From contig NZ_OESS01000002.1 of assembly GCF_900240285.1 (NCBI RefSeq), forward strand, positions 186,001 through 250,000: a DNA stretch of 64,000 nt. The letters are read 5' to 3'. Source of the DNA: Halobacillus sp. Marseille-P3879 (lineage in GTDB: Bacteria; Bacillota; Bacilli; Bacillales; Halobacillaceae). Under the pieces are notes generated by a model. It saw only the letters and a program-made list of their open reading frames with translations. It searched no databases and was not told the DNA's origin. This document shows positions 24,568 through 33,067 of this stretch, one piece after another (the first letter of the stretch is position 1; every line of letters begins with the position of its first letter). A program made the position numbers and the translations under genes.

Positions 24568-25662
24568 GTGGAAAAAGCAAAAATAAACGGCTGGCAGTTT
24601 TTTATACTAATATTTTTGTTTGAGCTTGGTACGGCTATCGTTGTCAATCCCGGACTTGATGCCAAGAAAGATGCCTGGCTGGCAGTTCTACTAGGGGTTA
24701 TCATAGGTTTAGTATTTTATTTGGTTTATTATGCATTATATCGCTTCTATCCGAACCTAACGCTGATAGGTTATACAAAAGAAATACTGGGGAAGTACGT
24801 AGGATTTACGGCGGGTGTAGTATACCTTTTATACTTTCTATACATTGCTGTAAGAGACCTGAGAGATTTTGGGGAATTATTAACAGCTTCAACATATACC
24901 TATACGCCTTTATTTGTAATTAACGCCATAATGGTGTTAACGGTTGCTTTTGTCATAAGATACGGGATTGAGGTGTTGGCAAGAACTGGTGAACTTTTCT
25001 TTTCAATGTTAATGCTGGTAGGGGTTATTGGCACAACGATGGTGTTTATTTCCGGCAGAATGGACCTTAATAAACTATTGCCAGTTCTGGAGAATGGCTG
25101 GGGACCTGTATTAAGTACAGTGCCGCTGACTTACACGTTTCCTTTCGGGGAAATGGTTGTATTTACTATGTTACTCCCCTATTTAAACCGTCCTCAAATT
25201 GGCATCAGGGTTGGTTGGACAGGCATGGGGCTGAGTGGAATGCTCTTAATTTGGGTGGTGATTATGGACATTACTATTCTTGGTGTTGAAATAGCTGCAC
25301 GTTCTACATTTCCTATGCTGGCTGCAATTGGCCTTGTTGATATTGCTGGGGTATTTCAGCGCCTGGATGTGGCTGTTGTAATGACACTTATGATAGGCGG
25401 TTTTTTTAAGATCGCGATCTTTTTTTATGCAGCGCTTATAAGTGCTGCAGAATTATTTACTGTGCCAACGTATAAGAAGTTGATTATTCCCTTTAGTATA
25501 ATAATTTTAATCGCATCAATGACAGTGGCCAGCAGTTCCGTAGATCACATTAAGGAAGGAATTGAAATTGTAACTTATTATATTGCTCTTCCCGTCCAGT
25601 TAGGGATACCTTTATTATTACTGATTATTGCTTTAGTTCAAAAACGCATTAATCCTCGTTAA
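24568..25662 (+). CDS. gerKB: Spore germination receptor subunit B (GerKB), APC-type membrane protein
   Basis: 364 residues with about ten membrane helices throughout and the N-terminal family pattern INGWQFFILIFLFELGTAIV, then a Pro-containing GLDAKKDAWLAVLLG. GerB proteins resemble amino-acid permeases and bind the germinant. GTG 24568 has GGGGGTGGAGG upstream; gap of 56 bases to gerKC. Completes the A-C-B operon; the specific nutrient recognised cannot be told from sequence. Confidence 0.92.
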   Translation: MEKAKINGWQFFILIFLFELGTAIVVNPGLDAKKDAWLAVLLGVIIGLVFYLVYYALYRFYPNLTLIGYTKEILGKYVGFTAGVVYLLYFLYIAVRDLRDFGELLTASTYTYTPLFVINAIMVLTVAFVIRYGIEVLARTGELFFSMLMLVGVIGTTMVFISGRMDLNKLLPVLENGWGPVLSTVPLTYTFPFGEMVVFTMLLPYLNRPQIGIRVGWTGMGLSGMLLIWVVIMDITILGVEIAARSTFPMLAAIGLVDIAGVFQRLDVAVVMTLMIGGFFKIAIFFYAALISAAELFTVPTYKKLIIPFSIIILIASMTVASSSVDHIKEGIEIVTYYIALPVQLGIPLLLLIIALVQKRINPR

Positions 25663-25879
25663 ACTTTTTCTTTTTTATAATAAACTTAATTAACAAGTTG
25701 GTTAACGGAATTAATAATAACAGCACAAGTAGTAAATATTCAAAAGGTTCCATTACCCAGAAAGGATTCAAAAGATTGGAGATTGCTGAATCTCTCTCTA
25801 GACCCATTAACAGGTCGAGGAGAAAAGTAATCAATTGCATAGAGATAAGCATGAAAATAAAAATGAGGGTGACTTTCAT
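25649..25879 (-). CDS. Small two-helix membrane protein convergent with gerKB
   Basis: 76 residues: hydrophobic helix 1-25, polar linker GLERDSAISNLLNPFWV, second helix (FEYLLLVLLLLIPLTNLLIKFI) and a KKKKF tail. ATG 25879 has GAAGG about 8 bases upstream. Its stop overlaps the last 14 bases of gerKB. Some Bacillus ger operons (for example yfkQRST) include a small membrane protein; whether this is equivalent is only a guess. Confidence 0.6.
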   Translation of the reverse strand: MKVTLIFIFMLISMQLITFLLDLLMGLERDSAISNLLNPFWVMEPFEYLLLVLLLLIPLTNLLIKFIIKKKKFNED

Positions 25880-25946
25880 GTATGTTACCTTCTTTTTGGT
25901 TATTATATGGGATTAAAAAAGAAACTATCCATGCTATACATAAATG

Positions 25947-25978
25947 GCCCAGGCATCTAGTTGTCTGGGCTGATTTTT
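25947..25978 (+). terminator. Hairpin with T-rich tail, possible terminator
   Basis: GCCCAGGCA (25947-25955) pairs with TGTCTGGGC (25962-25970, one G-T), followed by TGATTTTTG. It may end read-through from gerKB, 285 bases upstream. Confidence 0.5.
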
Positions 25979-26039
25979 GTTTAAACGGCAGGCAGTCATT
26001 GTGTCAATATATGTGACCCTTTATTTTACACTTCGTCCA

Positions 26040-26068
26040 TTGATGTTGAAATATTCTGAATTTATAAT
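26040..26068 (+). promoter_or_regulatory. Sigma-A promoter for mmsA
   Basis: TTGATG (26040-26045), 17-base spacer, TATAAT (26063-26068), 42 bases before the start codon. Confidence 0.6.
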
Positions 26069-26110
26069 GAATGAGTATAAGAAACAGAATCTTACAATTG
26101 AGGTGGAATA

Positions 26111-27583
26111 ATGGAGACAACCTTCTCTAAGTCAAATCAAATGATGATTCAGAACTTTATTAATGGAGAATGGGTCGCTTCTGAGAGTGAGCAAGTTGAG
26201 GATGTGCCTAATCCTGCAACAGGGGAGATTATCGCTGCCGTTCCAATTTCATCAAAAGAAGATGTAGATAAAGGTGTACGTTCTGCTAGGGAAGCGTTTT
26301 CATCCTGGAGTAAAACGCCGGTGACTAAACGAGCGCGGGTCATGTTTGAATATCAACAAAAACTAAAGGAAAACCATGAAGAATTAGCTGCAGTAATTAC
26401 ACAGGAAAACGGCAAAACAAAAAAAGATGCGATGGGAGAAGTACAGCGGGGCATTGAATGTGTGGAATTTGCTGCGGGTGCCCCTTCTTTGATGATGGGA
26501 GAAATGCTTCCGGATATTGCAGACGGAATAGATTCCGGTATGTACCGTTATCCACTTGGAGTCGTAGGTGGCATTACGCCATTTAACTTTCCGATGATGG
26601 TTCCTTTATGGATGTTTCCTCTTGCGATTGCGTGCGGCAATACTTTTGTATTAAAACCTTCAGAACGCACACCGATTCTTGCAAAGTTACTTGTGGAGCT
26701 GATGCACGAGTCTGGTCTGCCAAAAGGAGTATTAAATCTGGTTAATGGAGCTCACGATGTTGTCAATGGGTTGCTAGAGCACGAAGAAGTAGATGCTATA
26801 TCGTTTGTAGGCTCCCAGCCTGTAGCGGAGTATATTTATAAGACAGCGGCCGATCATGGCAAGCGCGTGCAGGCATTGGCCGGCGCGAAGAATCATTCAA
26901 TTGTTATGCCGGATTGCCAATTGGATAAGTCAGTTGAAGGAATTATCAATGCTGCTTTTGGCAGTGCAGGTGAACGTTGTATGGCTTGCTCAGTGGTGGT
27001 CGCAGTTGGGGACGTGGGTGACCAACTTGTTGAAAAGATTAAAGTAGCGGCGGATGAGTTAAATATAGGTGACGGACTTTCCGAGACAACGAGCCTGGGG
27101 CCTTTAATACGTGAAGCTCATCGGGAACGTGCGTTGAATTATATAGAAGCAGGTGAAAAAGATAACGCTAAGCTGATAAGAGACGGCCGGGTTGAGCTCC
27201 GTGAAAGTGAAAAAGGCTACTTTTTAGGGGCTACAATTTTTGATTATGTTACAGAAGATATGAAGATTTGGAAAGATGAAATATTTGCTCCAGTACTGAG
27301 CATAGTGCGTGTGAATTCATTGGATGAGGCTATTCAATTAGCGAACAAGTCAGAGTTTGCAAATGGAGCAGTTATTTATACGTCGAGCGGTGAGTCCGTT
27401 AGAAAGTTCAGAGAAGAAATGCATGCCGGAATGCTAGGAGTTAATGTGAATGTTCCTGCTCCGATGGCGTTTTTCCCATTTTCCGGATCGAAGAAATCTT
27501 TCTATGGAGACCTCCACGCTAACGGGAAAGATGGCGTGAACTTTTATACACGGAAAAAAATGCTGACACAGCGCTGGTTTTAA
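26111..27583 (+). CDS. mmsA: CoA-acylating (methyl)malonate-semialdehyde dehydrogenase
   Basis: 490 residues, aldehyde dehydrogenase fold of the MmsA subgroup: FINGEWV at the start, [20 protein letters not shown] (about 150-170), and catalytic Cys in GSAGERCMA (about 282-290). MmsA enzymes oxidise malonate semialdehyde to acetyl-CoA and methylmalonate semialdehyde to propionyl-CoA with NAD and CoA. In this setting it would finish beta-alanine and beta-aminoisobutyrate breakdown from uracil and thymine. ATG 26111 follows GAGGTGG. Own promoter and terminator, so a separate transcript from the next gene. Confidence 0.92.
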   Translation: METTFSKSNQMMIQNFINGEWVASESEQVEDVPNPATGEIIAAVPISSKEDVDKGVRSAREAFSSWSKTPVTKRARVMFEYQQKLKENHEELAAVITQENGKTKKDAMGEVQRGIECVEFAAGAPSLMMGEMLPDIADGIDSGMYRYPLGVVGGITPFNFPMMVPLWMFPLAIACGNTFVLKPSERTPILAKLLVELMHESGLPKGVLNLVNGAHDVVNGLLEHEEVDAISFVGSQPVAEYIYKTAADHGKRVQALAGAKNHSIVMPDCQLDKSVEGIINAAFGSAGERCMACSVVVAVGDVGDQLVEKIKVAADELNIGDGLSETTSLGPLIREAHRERALNYIEAGEKDNAKLIRDGRVELRESEKGYFLGATIFDYVTEDMKIWKDEIFAPVLSIVRVNSLDEAIQLANKSEFANGAVIYTSSGESVRKFREEMHAGMLGVNVNVPAPMAFFPFSGSKKSFYGDLHANGKDGVNFYTRKKMLTQRWF

Positions 27584-27598
27584 GAGCACCATTAATTT

Positions 27599-27634
27599 GC
27601 GGACTTCTATTTGCTGAGAGGTCCGCTTCTTTTG
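27599..27634 (+). terminator. Intrinsic terminator after mmsA
   Basis: 10-bp stem (27599-27608 with 27617-27626, one G-T) then TTCTTTTGG; 16 bases after the stop. Confidence 0.75.
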
Positions 27635-27702
27635 GTAGTCACTTATTTAACAAAAAGGAAAAATATTTAGCATGAATTTTTACAAAGTGTATAGTGGAAA
27701 AT

Positions 27703-27730
27703 TTGTGAAAATAGTGTAAAGTATTATATA
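27703..27730 (+). promoter_or_regulatory. Possible promoter of the pyrimidine-degradation operon
   Basis: TTGTGA (27703-27708), 16-base spacer and TATATA (27725-27730) within an AT-rich leader of the pydC gene. Only a moderate match; the region could also hold the PucR-type regulator's site. Confidence 0.35.
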
Positions 27731-27840
27731 AGTTACAAAATATTCAGTAAATATAAAAAATTCAATAAACTATCAAAAAAGGAGCGGATTTCCTGGTTTT
27801 TAGACTTGGCTCGATAACCCTTACATAAGGAGGAATTAAT

Positions 27841-28731
27841 TTGTCAGATAAAGTACAAATTGGATTGATTCAAGCTTCCCATGAAGTAGATGGAAATGAA
27901 CCTGTTGAAGTTCATAAAAGACAAGCGATTGAAAAGCATGTAAAACTCGTCAAAGAAGCGGCAGAAAAAGGGGCACAGATTATTTGCCTTCAGGAGATCT
28001 TCTACGGGCCTTATTTTTGTACCGAACAAAACTCCAAATGGTACGACTCTGCAGAAGAAATTCCGAATGGACCAACGACAAAACAGTTCCAGGAGCTGGC
28101 TAAGGAATTAGGGGTTGTCATTATTCTGCCGATTTATGAAGTAGAAGGCATTGCCACCTATTATAATACAGCTGCTGTCATTGATGCGGACGGTACTTAT
28201 TTAGGGAAGTACAGGAAACACCATATTCCCCAAGTGAAAGTTGGGAACGAGGGCCACGGTTTCTGGGAAAAGTATTATTTCAAGCCAGGCAATTTAGGTT
28301 ATCCTGTTTTTGATACAGCATTTGCAAAGGTAGGAGTTTATATCTGTTACGACCGTCATTTCCCGGAAGGCGCCCGATTGCTTGGATTGAATGGAGCTGA
28401 GATCGTCTTTAATCCATCTGCCACTGTGGCGGGATTATCTGAATATTTGTGGAAGCTTGAACAGCCCGCTCATGCGGTCGCCAATGGTTATTATTTAGGT
28501 GCTATTAATCGAGTCGGTTATGAAAAACCATGGAACATGGGCGAATTTTATGGACAATCGTATTTAGTAGACCCTCGCGGAGGCTTCGTAAAGACAGCGA
28601 GCCGTGATCAGGACGAGGTCGTTATTGGAGAGATGAACAAGAAGTTTATTCGCGAAGTTCGAGATACGTGGCAGTTCTATCGGGACCGCCGTCCGGAAAC
28701 TTATGAAAATATGGTTGAACTGCTGCCTTAA
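27841..28731 (+). CDS. pydC: Beta-ureidopropionase (N-carbamoyl-beta-alanine amidohydrolase)
   Basis: 296-residue nitrilase-superfamily enzyme. The Glu-Lys-Cys triad is visible: CLQEIFYGPYF (Glu, about 49), KYRKHHIPQ (Lys, about 124) and VYICYDRHFPEGAR (Cys, about 167). It hydrolyses N-carbamoyl-beta-alanine to beta-alanine, CO2 and ammonia; N-carbamoylputrescine amidases look similar, but the neighbours decide for the pyrimidine role. TTG 27841 is the start, with a perfect AAGGAGG 7 bases upstream. A strong hairpin separates it from preT, so downstream expression may be attenuated. Confidence 0.9.
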   Translation: MSDKVQIGLIQASHEVDGNEPVEVHKRQAIEKHVKLVKEAAEKGAQIICLQEIFYGPYFCTEQNSKWYDSAEEIPNGPTTKQFQELAKELGVVIILPIYEVEGIATYYNTAAVIDADGTYLGKYRKHHIPQVKVGNEGHGFWEKYYFKPGNLGYPVFDTAFAKVGVYICYDRHFPEGARLLGLNGAEIVFNPSATVAGLSEYLWKLEQPAHAVANGYYLGAINRVGYEKPWNMGEFYGQSYLVDPRGGFVKTASRDQDEVVIGEMNKKFIREVRDTWQFYRDRRPETYENMVELLP

Positions 28732-28751
28732 TAGAAGCATACACGAATGTT

Positions 28752-28809
28752 AAGTTTTACATAGAGTAAAAGGAAAATATCATAATTTTCTCTATGTAAA
28801 ACTTTTTTT
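28752..28809 (+). terminator. Terminator/attenuator between pydC and preT
   Basis: Perfect 15-bp stem (28752-28766 with 28790-28804) around a 23-base AT-rich loop, followed by a T-run to 28809. Only 33 bases remain to the preT start and no clear promoter follows, so partial termination inside the operon is likely. Confidence 0.75.
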
Positions 28810-28841
28810 ATTAAAACGTCCATACGAGGAGGCTGTGCGCA

Positions 28842-30215
28842 TTGAGTCAGCTAAAAAGCAAAGGTATTTCTTTAGAGAACTTAAGCTTGAATTTTGAAGA
28901 AGTTCATGAAGGGCTCTCGAGTGCAGAGGCTGTAGAAGAGGCAAACCGCTGTTTGTATTGTTACGATGCTCCCTGCATTAAAGCCTGTCCAACGGATATT
29001 GATATTCCTAAATTTATTAAGAAGATTGCTTCAGGAAATTTAAAAGGCTCAGCCACCACAATTATGTCTTCTAATCCGGTAGGGGCCAGTTGTGCACGCG
29101 TCTGTCCAACTGAAGAATTATGCGAGGGTGCATGTGTATTAAACCACTCCACTAAACCAATTGTAATCGGCGATCTTCAGCGCTTTGCGACGGATTGGGC
29201 AATCAGAAACGAACAGCTCTTATTTAAACCTGGAGAAAGAAATGGCAAGAAAATAGCCGTAGTCGGAGGCGGACCTGCAGGATTGTCAGCAGCAAGAGAA
29301 CTTGCCCGCTTTGGATATGATGTAACCATTTTTGAAGCGGAGGAGAAAGCAGGCGGGTTAGATACATATGGTATTGTTTCTTTCCGTCTGCCGCAGGAAA
29401 TCTCGTACTGGGAAGTCGAACAGGTGGAGAAATTGAATGTCGAAATTAGAACAAATACAAAGGTGGGCGAAGACGTCAGCTATGAGGAATTAAAAAACAA
29501 TTACGATTCAATTGTACTTGCTATAGGTATGGGAAGTGTTCCTATGCTCGGCATAGAAGGAGAAGGTTTGGAAGGCGTCCATGATGCGATTGATTTTGTT
29601 AAGAGTACGAAGTCAGGAGATATCACAAAAGAGTTGAAGGGGAAGAAGGTTGTCGTAGTTGGTGCAGGGAACACTGCAATTGATGCTGCTACCTGCTCGG
29701 TTCGTAAAGGAGCCGAAAACGTAAAAATCGTCTACAGACGGACGGCGAATGAAATGACAGCTTATGATTTTGAATACGAATTTGCTAAACAGGACGGAGT
29801 TGAGTTTAATTGGCTTACTCAGCCGGTCAGCATTAGCGGGGATGAAGATGGGAAGGTGGCAGAACTTACCTGTGTCCAAATGGAGTTAGGAGAGCCAAGT
29901 GCAGATGGACGAAGACGACCAGTACCGGTAGAAGGTTCTGAATTTACGCTTAAAGTAGATGCGGTTATTAAAGCAATTGGGCAGACACGTCATATGGATA
30001 TAATTGAGCATTTCGGTCTTGACCATGAGGGCGGCGTTGTAAAGACAGACCCTGATACCCGTCAAACCTCTAATCCAAAGGTGTTTGCCGCAGGTGACGT
30101 GATTTTTGGTAAAGGAAAAGGAGAAGCGATGGTCGTAACCGCCGCGCAGCAGGGGAAAGAAGCGGCTCTCGCCATTCATAAGCAATTATCCCCGGCTCCT
30201 ACAGCAACAGCATAA
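28842..30215 (+). CDS. preT: NAD-dependent dihydropyrimidine dehydrogenase, PreT-type subunit
   Basis: 457 residues. N-terminal Fer4_20 domain with iron-sulfur cysteines CLYCYDAPCIKACPTD (about 37-52) and CARVCPTEELCEGACV (about 85-100); then FAD site VVGGGPAGLSAAREL (about 138-152) and NAD(P) site VVVGAGNTAIDAA (about 268-280). It takes electrons from NAD(P)H and passes them to PreA for reduction of uracil/thymine. TTG 28842 with GAGGAGG 8-9 bases upstream. Followed by preA after 23 bases. Confidence 0.93.
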   Translation: MSQLKSKGISLENLSLNFEEVHEGLSSAEAVEEANRCLYCYDAPCIKACPTDIDIPKFIKKIASGNLKGSATTIMSSNPVGASCARVCPTEELCEGACVLNHSTKPIVIGDLQRFATDWAIRNEQLLFKPGERNGKKIAVVGGGPAGLSAARELARFGYDVTIFEAEEKAGGLDTYGIVSFRLPQEISYWEVEQVEKLNVEIRTNTKVGEDVSYEELKNNYDSIVLAIGMGSVPMLGIEGEGLEGVHDAIDFVKSTKSGDITKELKGKKVVVVGAGNTAIDAATCSVRKGAENVKIVYRRTANEMTAYDFEYEFAKQDGVEFNWLTQPVSISGDEDGKVAELTCVQMELGEPSADGRRRPVPVEGSEFTLKVDAVIKAIGQTRHMDIIEHFGLDHEGGVVKTDPDTRQTSNPKVFAAGDVIFGKGKGEAMVVTAAQQGKEAALAIHKQLSPAPTATA

Positions 30216-30238
30216 ATCATTAAGGAGGGACGTTCAAT

Positions 30239-31525
30239 ATGGCTGATTTAAGGTTAAATCTAGCAGGGATCGAATCACCTAACCCTTTCTGGCTAGCATC
30301 TGCACCTCCCACCAATTCAGGGTACCAGGTGCAAAGAGCTTTTGAAGCTGGCTGGGGCGGGGCGGTTTGGAAGACTTTAGGAGATCCTATTTTAAATGTG
30401 ACATCCCGTTTTGCTGGTGTCAGCTACAATGGTCAAAACATGGCTGGCTTTAACAATATTGAATTAATTACGGACCGGCCACTAGAGGTAAATTTAAAAG
30501 AAATCTATGAAACTAAGAAACGGTTTCCTAATCACACGATCATTGCTTCGTTAATGGTGGAACCATCACAAGAAAAGTGGCACGAGATTGTAAAGCGGGT
30601 AGAAGAAGTGGGGGTTGACGGATTAGAACTGAACTTTGGATGTCCTCATGGTATGGCCGAGCGTGGAATGGGATCGGCTTCCGGCCAGGTACCTGAACTG
30701 GTAGAAAAGCAGACAATGTGGGCTAAAGAAGCTGCAGAAACACCTGTGATTGTAAAGTTAACACCTAATATTACAGATATCACATTTACTGCTGAGGCTG
30801 CTGTTCGCGGTGGTGCGGATGCAGTAAGTATGATTAATACGATTAATAGTTTAGCAGGTGTCGACCTGGATACGTGGAATACAGTGCCAAACGTAGCGGG
30901 AAAAGGAGCACACGGCGGTTATTGTGGACCGGCAGTGAAGCCGATCGCTTTAAACATGGTTGCAGAGTGTGCCCGTCATCCGAATATCAATGTGCCGATT
31001 TCAGGAATGGGGGGAGTCTCCAGCTGGCGGGAAGCGGTTGAATTTATGCTCATGGGAGCTACCGGAGTACAAGTTTGTACCGCAGCCATGCATCATGGCT
31101 TCAGTATTGTCGAAGACATGAAAGACGGACTCAATAATTACCTTGATGAAAAGGGAATTGGGGCAGTTATGGACATTGTCGGTAAATCGGTCGCCAAATA
31201 TTCTGATTGGGGAAATCTCGACTTAAACCATAAAATTGTAGCAAAAATCAATAATGACGTATGTATTAATTGTAACAAGTGTCATATTGCCTGCGAAGAT
31301 ACCTCTCATCAGTGTATTGACATGTTAACAGACGAAAATGGTGCAGCCATCTTAAAGGTGCGTGAAGAAGACTGTGTTGGCTGCAATTTATGCTCCATTG
31401 TGTGCCCGGTAGACGGGGCGATTGAGATGATCGAGTATGATAACGGCCAGCCGTCAATGACTTGGAATGAAAGGCAGACAGCCATTGGGGCAGCGGAGAC
31501 TTGTGATGTGAAACTCGTCAAGTAA
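30239..31525 (+). CDS. preA: Dihydropyrimidine dehydrogenase, PreA catalytic subunit
   Basis: 428 residues. FMN-containing dihydroorotate-dehydrogenase-like barrel (about 1-305; LNLAGIESPNPFWLASAPPT, VDGLELNFGCPHGM, SGMGGVSSW) plus a C-terminal two-cluster ferredoxin domain with CINCNKCHIAC (about 342-352) and CVGCNLCSIVCPV (about 379-391). Reduces uracil and thymine to the 5,6-dihydro forms. AAGGAGG before ATG 30239. Confidence 0.95.
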   Translation: MADLRLNLAGIESPNPFWLASAPPTNSGYQVQRAFEAGWGGAVWKTLGDPILNVTSRFAGVSYNGQNMAGFNNIELITDRPLEVNLKEIYETKKRFPNHTIIASLMVEPSQEKWHEIVKRVEEVGVDGLELNFGCPHGMAERGMGSASGQVPELVEKQTMWAKEAAETPVIVKLTPNITDITFTAEAAVRGGADAVSMINTINSLAGVDLDTWNTVPNVAGKGAHGGYCGPAVKPIALNMVAECARHPNINVPISGMGGVSSWREAVEFMLMGATGVQVCTAAMHHGFSIVEDMKDGLNNYLDEKGIGAVMDIVGKSVAKYSDWGNLDLNHKIVAKINNDVCINCNKCHIACEDTSHQCIDMLTDENGAAILKVREEDCVGCNLCSIVCPVDGAIEMIEYDNGQPSMTWNERQTAIGAAETCDVKLVK

Positions 31526-31560
31526 AAGCAAGATTCAATAGATAACTTAGGAGGGCTATA

Positions 31561-32979
31561 ATGAAAAAGATCATTAAAAATGGAATCATTGTGACAGCTG
31601 CCGATACGTATAAAGCAGATATTTTAATTGAAAATGAGAAGATTGGCTTAATTGGACAGGATTTGTCTGATCCAGGTGCTGAAGTCATTGATGCGGAAGG
31701 GCACTATGTATTTCCCGGCGGAGTTGATCCTCATACCCATTTAGAAATGCCATTTGGCGGAACGGTGAGTAAGGATGACTTTGAAACCGGTACGATTGCT
31801 GCCGCTCATGGAGGTACTACTACGGTTATCGATTTTTGTCTCACGAACAAAGGAGAGCCTCTGCAAAATTCTATAGATCAGTGGCACGCTAAATCGAAAG
31901 ACAAGTCCGTTATTGATTACAGCTTTCACCTTATGGTAGGGGAGATGAATGACGCCGTTATTGATCAGCTCCCCAGTGTAATTGAGGATGAAGGGATTAC
32001 TTCATTTAAAGTATTTATGGCTTATAAAAATGTTTTCCAGGCGGATGATGAAACGCTTTTCCGAACGCTTGAAGAAGCGAAGCGCCTGGGGGCTCTGGTC
32101 ATGGTTCACGCAGAGAATGGAGATGTTATTGATCACTTAGTAAAGAAAGCATTGCAGGAAGGCAACACAGATCCGATCTACCATGCTTTAACACGACCTC
32201 CTGAAGCTGAAGGAGAAGCAACGGGGCGTGCTGCCCAGCTTACTGGTTTAGCCGATTCGCAATTATATGTGGTGCATGTTTCCTGTCAGGAAGCCGTGGA
32301 GAGAATTTCAGAAGCCCGTAAAAAAGGGTATGACGTATGGGGAGAAACCTGTCCCCAGTATTTAGTTCTCGACCAAAGCTACCTCGAAAAGCCAAACTTT
32401 GAAGGAGCGAAATACGTATGGTCTCCTCCATTACGTGAGAAATTTAATCAGGAAGTATTATGGAATGCCTTAAAAAATGGAGAACTTCAAACGCTGGGAT
32501 CAGATCAATGTTCGTTTGACTTTAGCGGTCAGAAAGATCTGGGGAAAGGGGATTTCACTAAGATTCCAAATGGAGGTCCGATAATTGAAGATCGTATCAG
32601 CATTCTTTTTTCTGAAGGAGTGAAAAAAGGCAGAATTACGTTGAATCAATTTGTTGATATCACCTCTACACGAGTGGCTAAAACATTTGGTTTATTTCCT
32701 CAGAAAGGGACGATTACAGTAGGTGCCGACGCCGATCTCGTTATTTTTGACCCGACAGTGGAGCGAACAATCTCAGTAGAGACAAGCCACATGGCAGCTG
32801 ATTACAATCCTTTTGAAGGGATGGAAGTGACAGGCCAGCCTGTCAGTGTGCTATCCCGTGGAGAATTTGTGGTTCGTGATAAAGAGTTTGTTGGAAAGTT
32901 AGGGAGCGGAAAATATTTAAAACGTGCCCGTTATGGCGATTTTAAACTATCCTCAGAAGAACAGCTGACGATTAAGTAA
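31561..32979 (+). CDS. hydA: Dihydropyrimidinase (D-hydantoinase)
   Basis: 472-residue cyclic amidohydrolase. Metal ligands: PHTHLEMPF (about 57-65), carboxylated Lys in TSFKVFMAYK (about 150), MVHAENG and VVHVSCQEA, and a late Asp in TLGSDQCSFD. Opens dihydrouracil/dihydrothymine to N-carbamoyl-beta-amino acids. ATG 31561 follows AGGAGG. Gap of 35 bases to preA. Confidence 0.95.
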   Translation: MKKIIKNGIIVTAADTYKADILIENEKIGLIGQDLSDPGAEVIDAEGHYVFPGGVDPHTHLEMPFGGTVSKDDFETGTIAAAHGGTTTVIDFCLTNKGEPLQNSIDQWHAKSKDKSVIDYSFHLMVGEMNDAVIDQLPSVIEDEGITSFKVFMAYKNVFQADDETLFRTLEEAKRLGALVMVHAENGDVIDHLVKKALQEGNTDPIYHALTRPPEAEGEATGRAAQLTGLADSQLYVVHVSCQEAVERISEARKKGYDVWGETCPQYLVLDQSYLEKPNFEGAKYVWSPPLREKFNQEVLWNALKNGELQTLGSDQCSFDFSGQKDLGKGDFTKIPNGGPIIEDRISILFSEGVKKGRITLNQFVDITSTRVAKTFGLFPQKGTITVGADADLVIFDPTVERTISVETSHMAADYNPFEGMEVTGQPVSVLSRGEFVVRDKEFVGKLGSGKYLKRARYGDFKLSSEEQLTIK

Positions 32980-32993
32980 TTTATAAAAAGAGG

Positions 32994-33029
32994 GCTGCCT
33001 GGCTGTAAATGGTCAGCAAGCCAGGCAGC
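32994..33029 (+). terminator. Hairpin between hydA and the permease gene
   Basis: Perfect 11-bp GC-rich stem (32994-33004 with 33019-33029) with a 14-base loop but no T-run (TTAAAAAATT follows). More likely an mRNA stabiliser or processing structure than a full terminator. Confidence 0.5.
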
Positions 33030-33067
33030 TTAAAAAATTATAGGTATACTTAGGAGGATTCCTGTAC

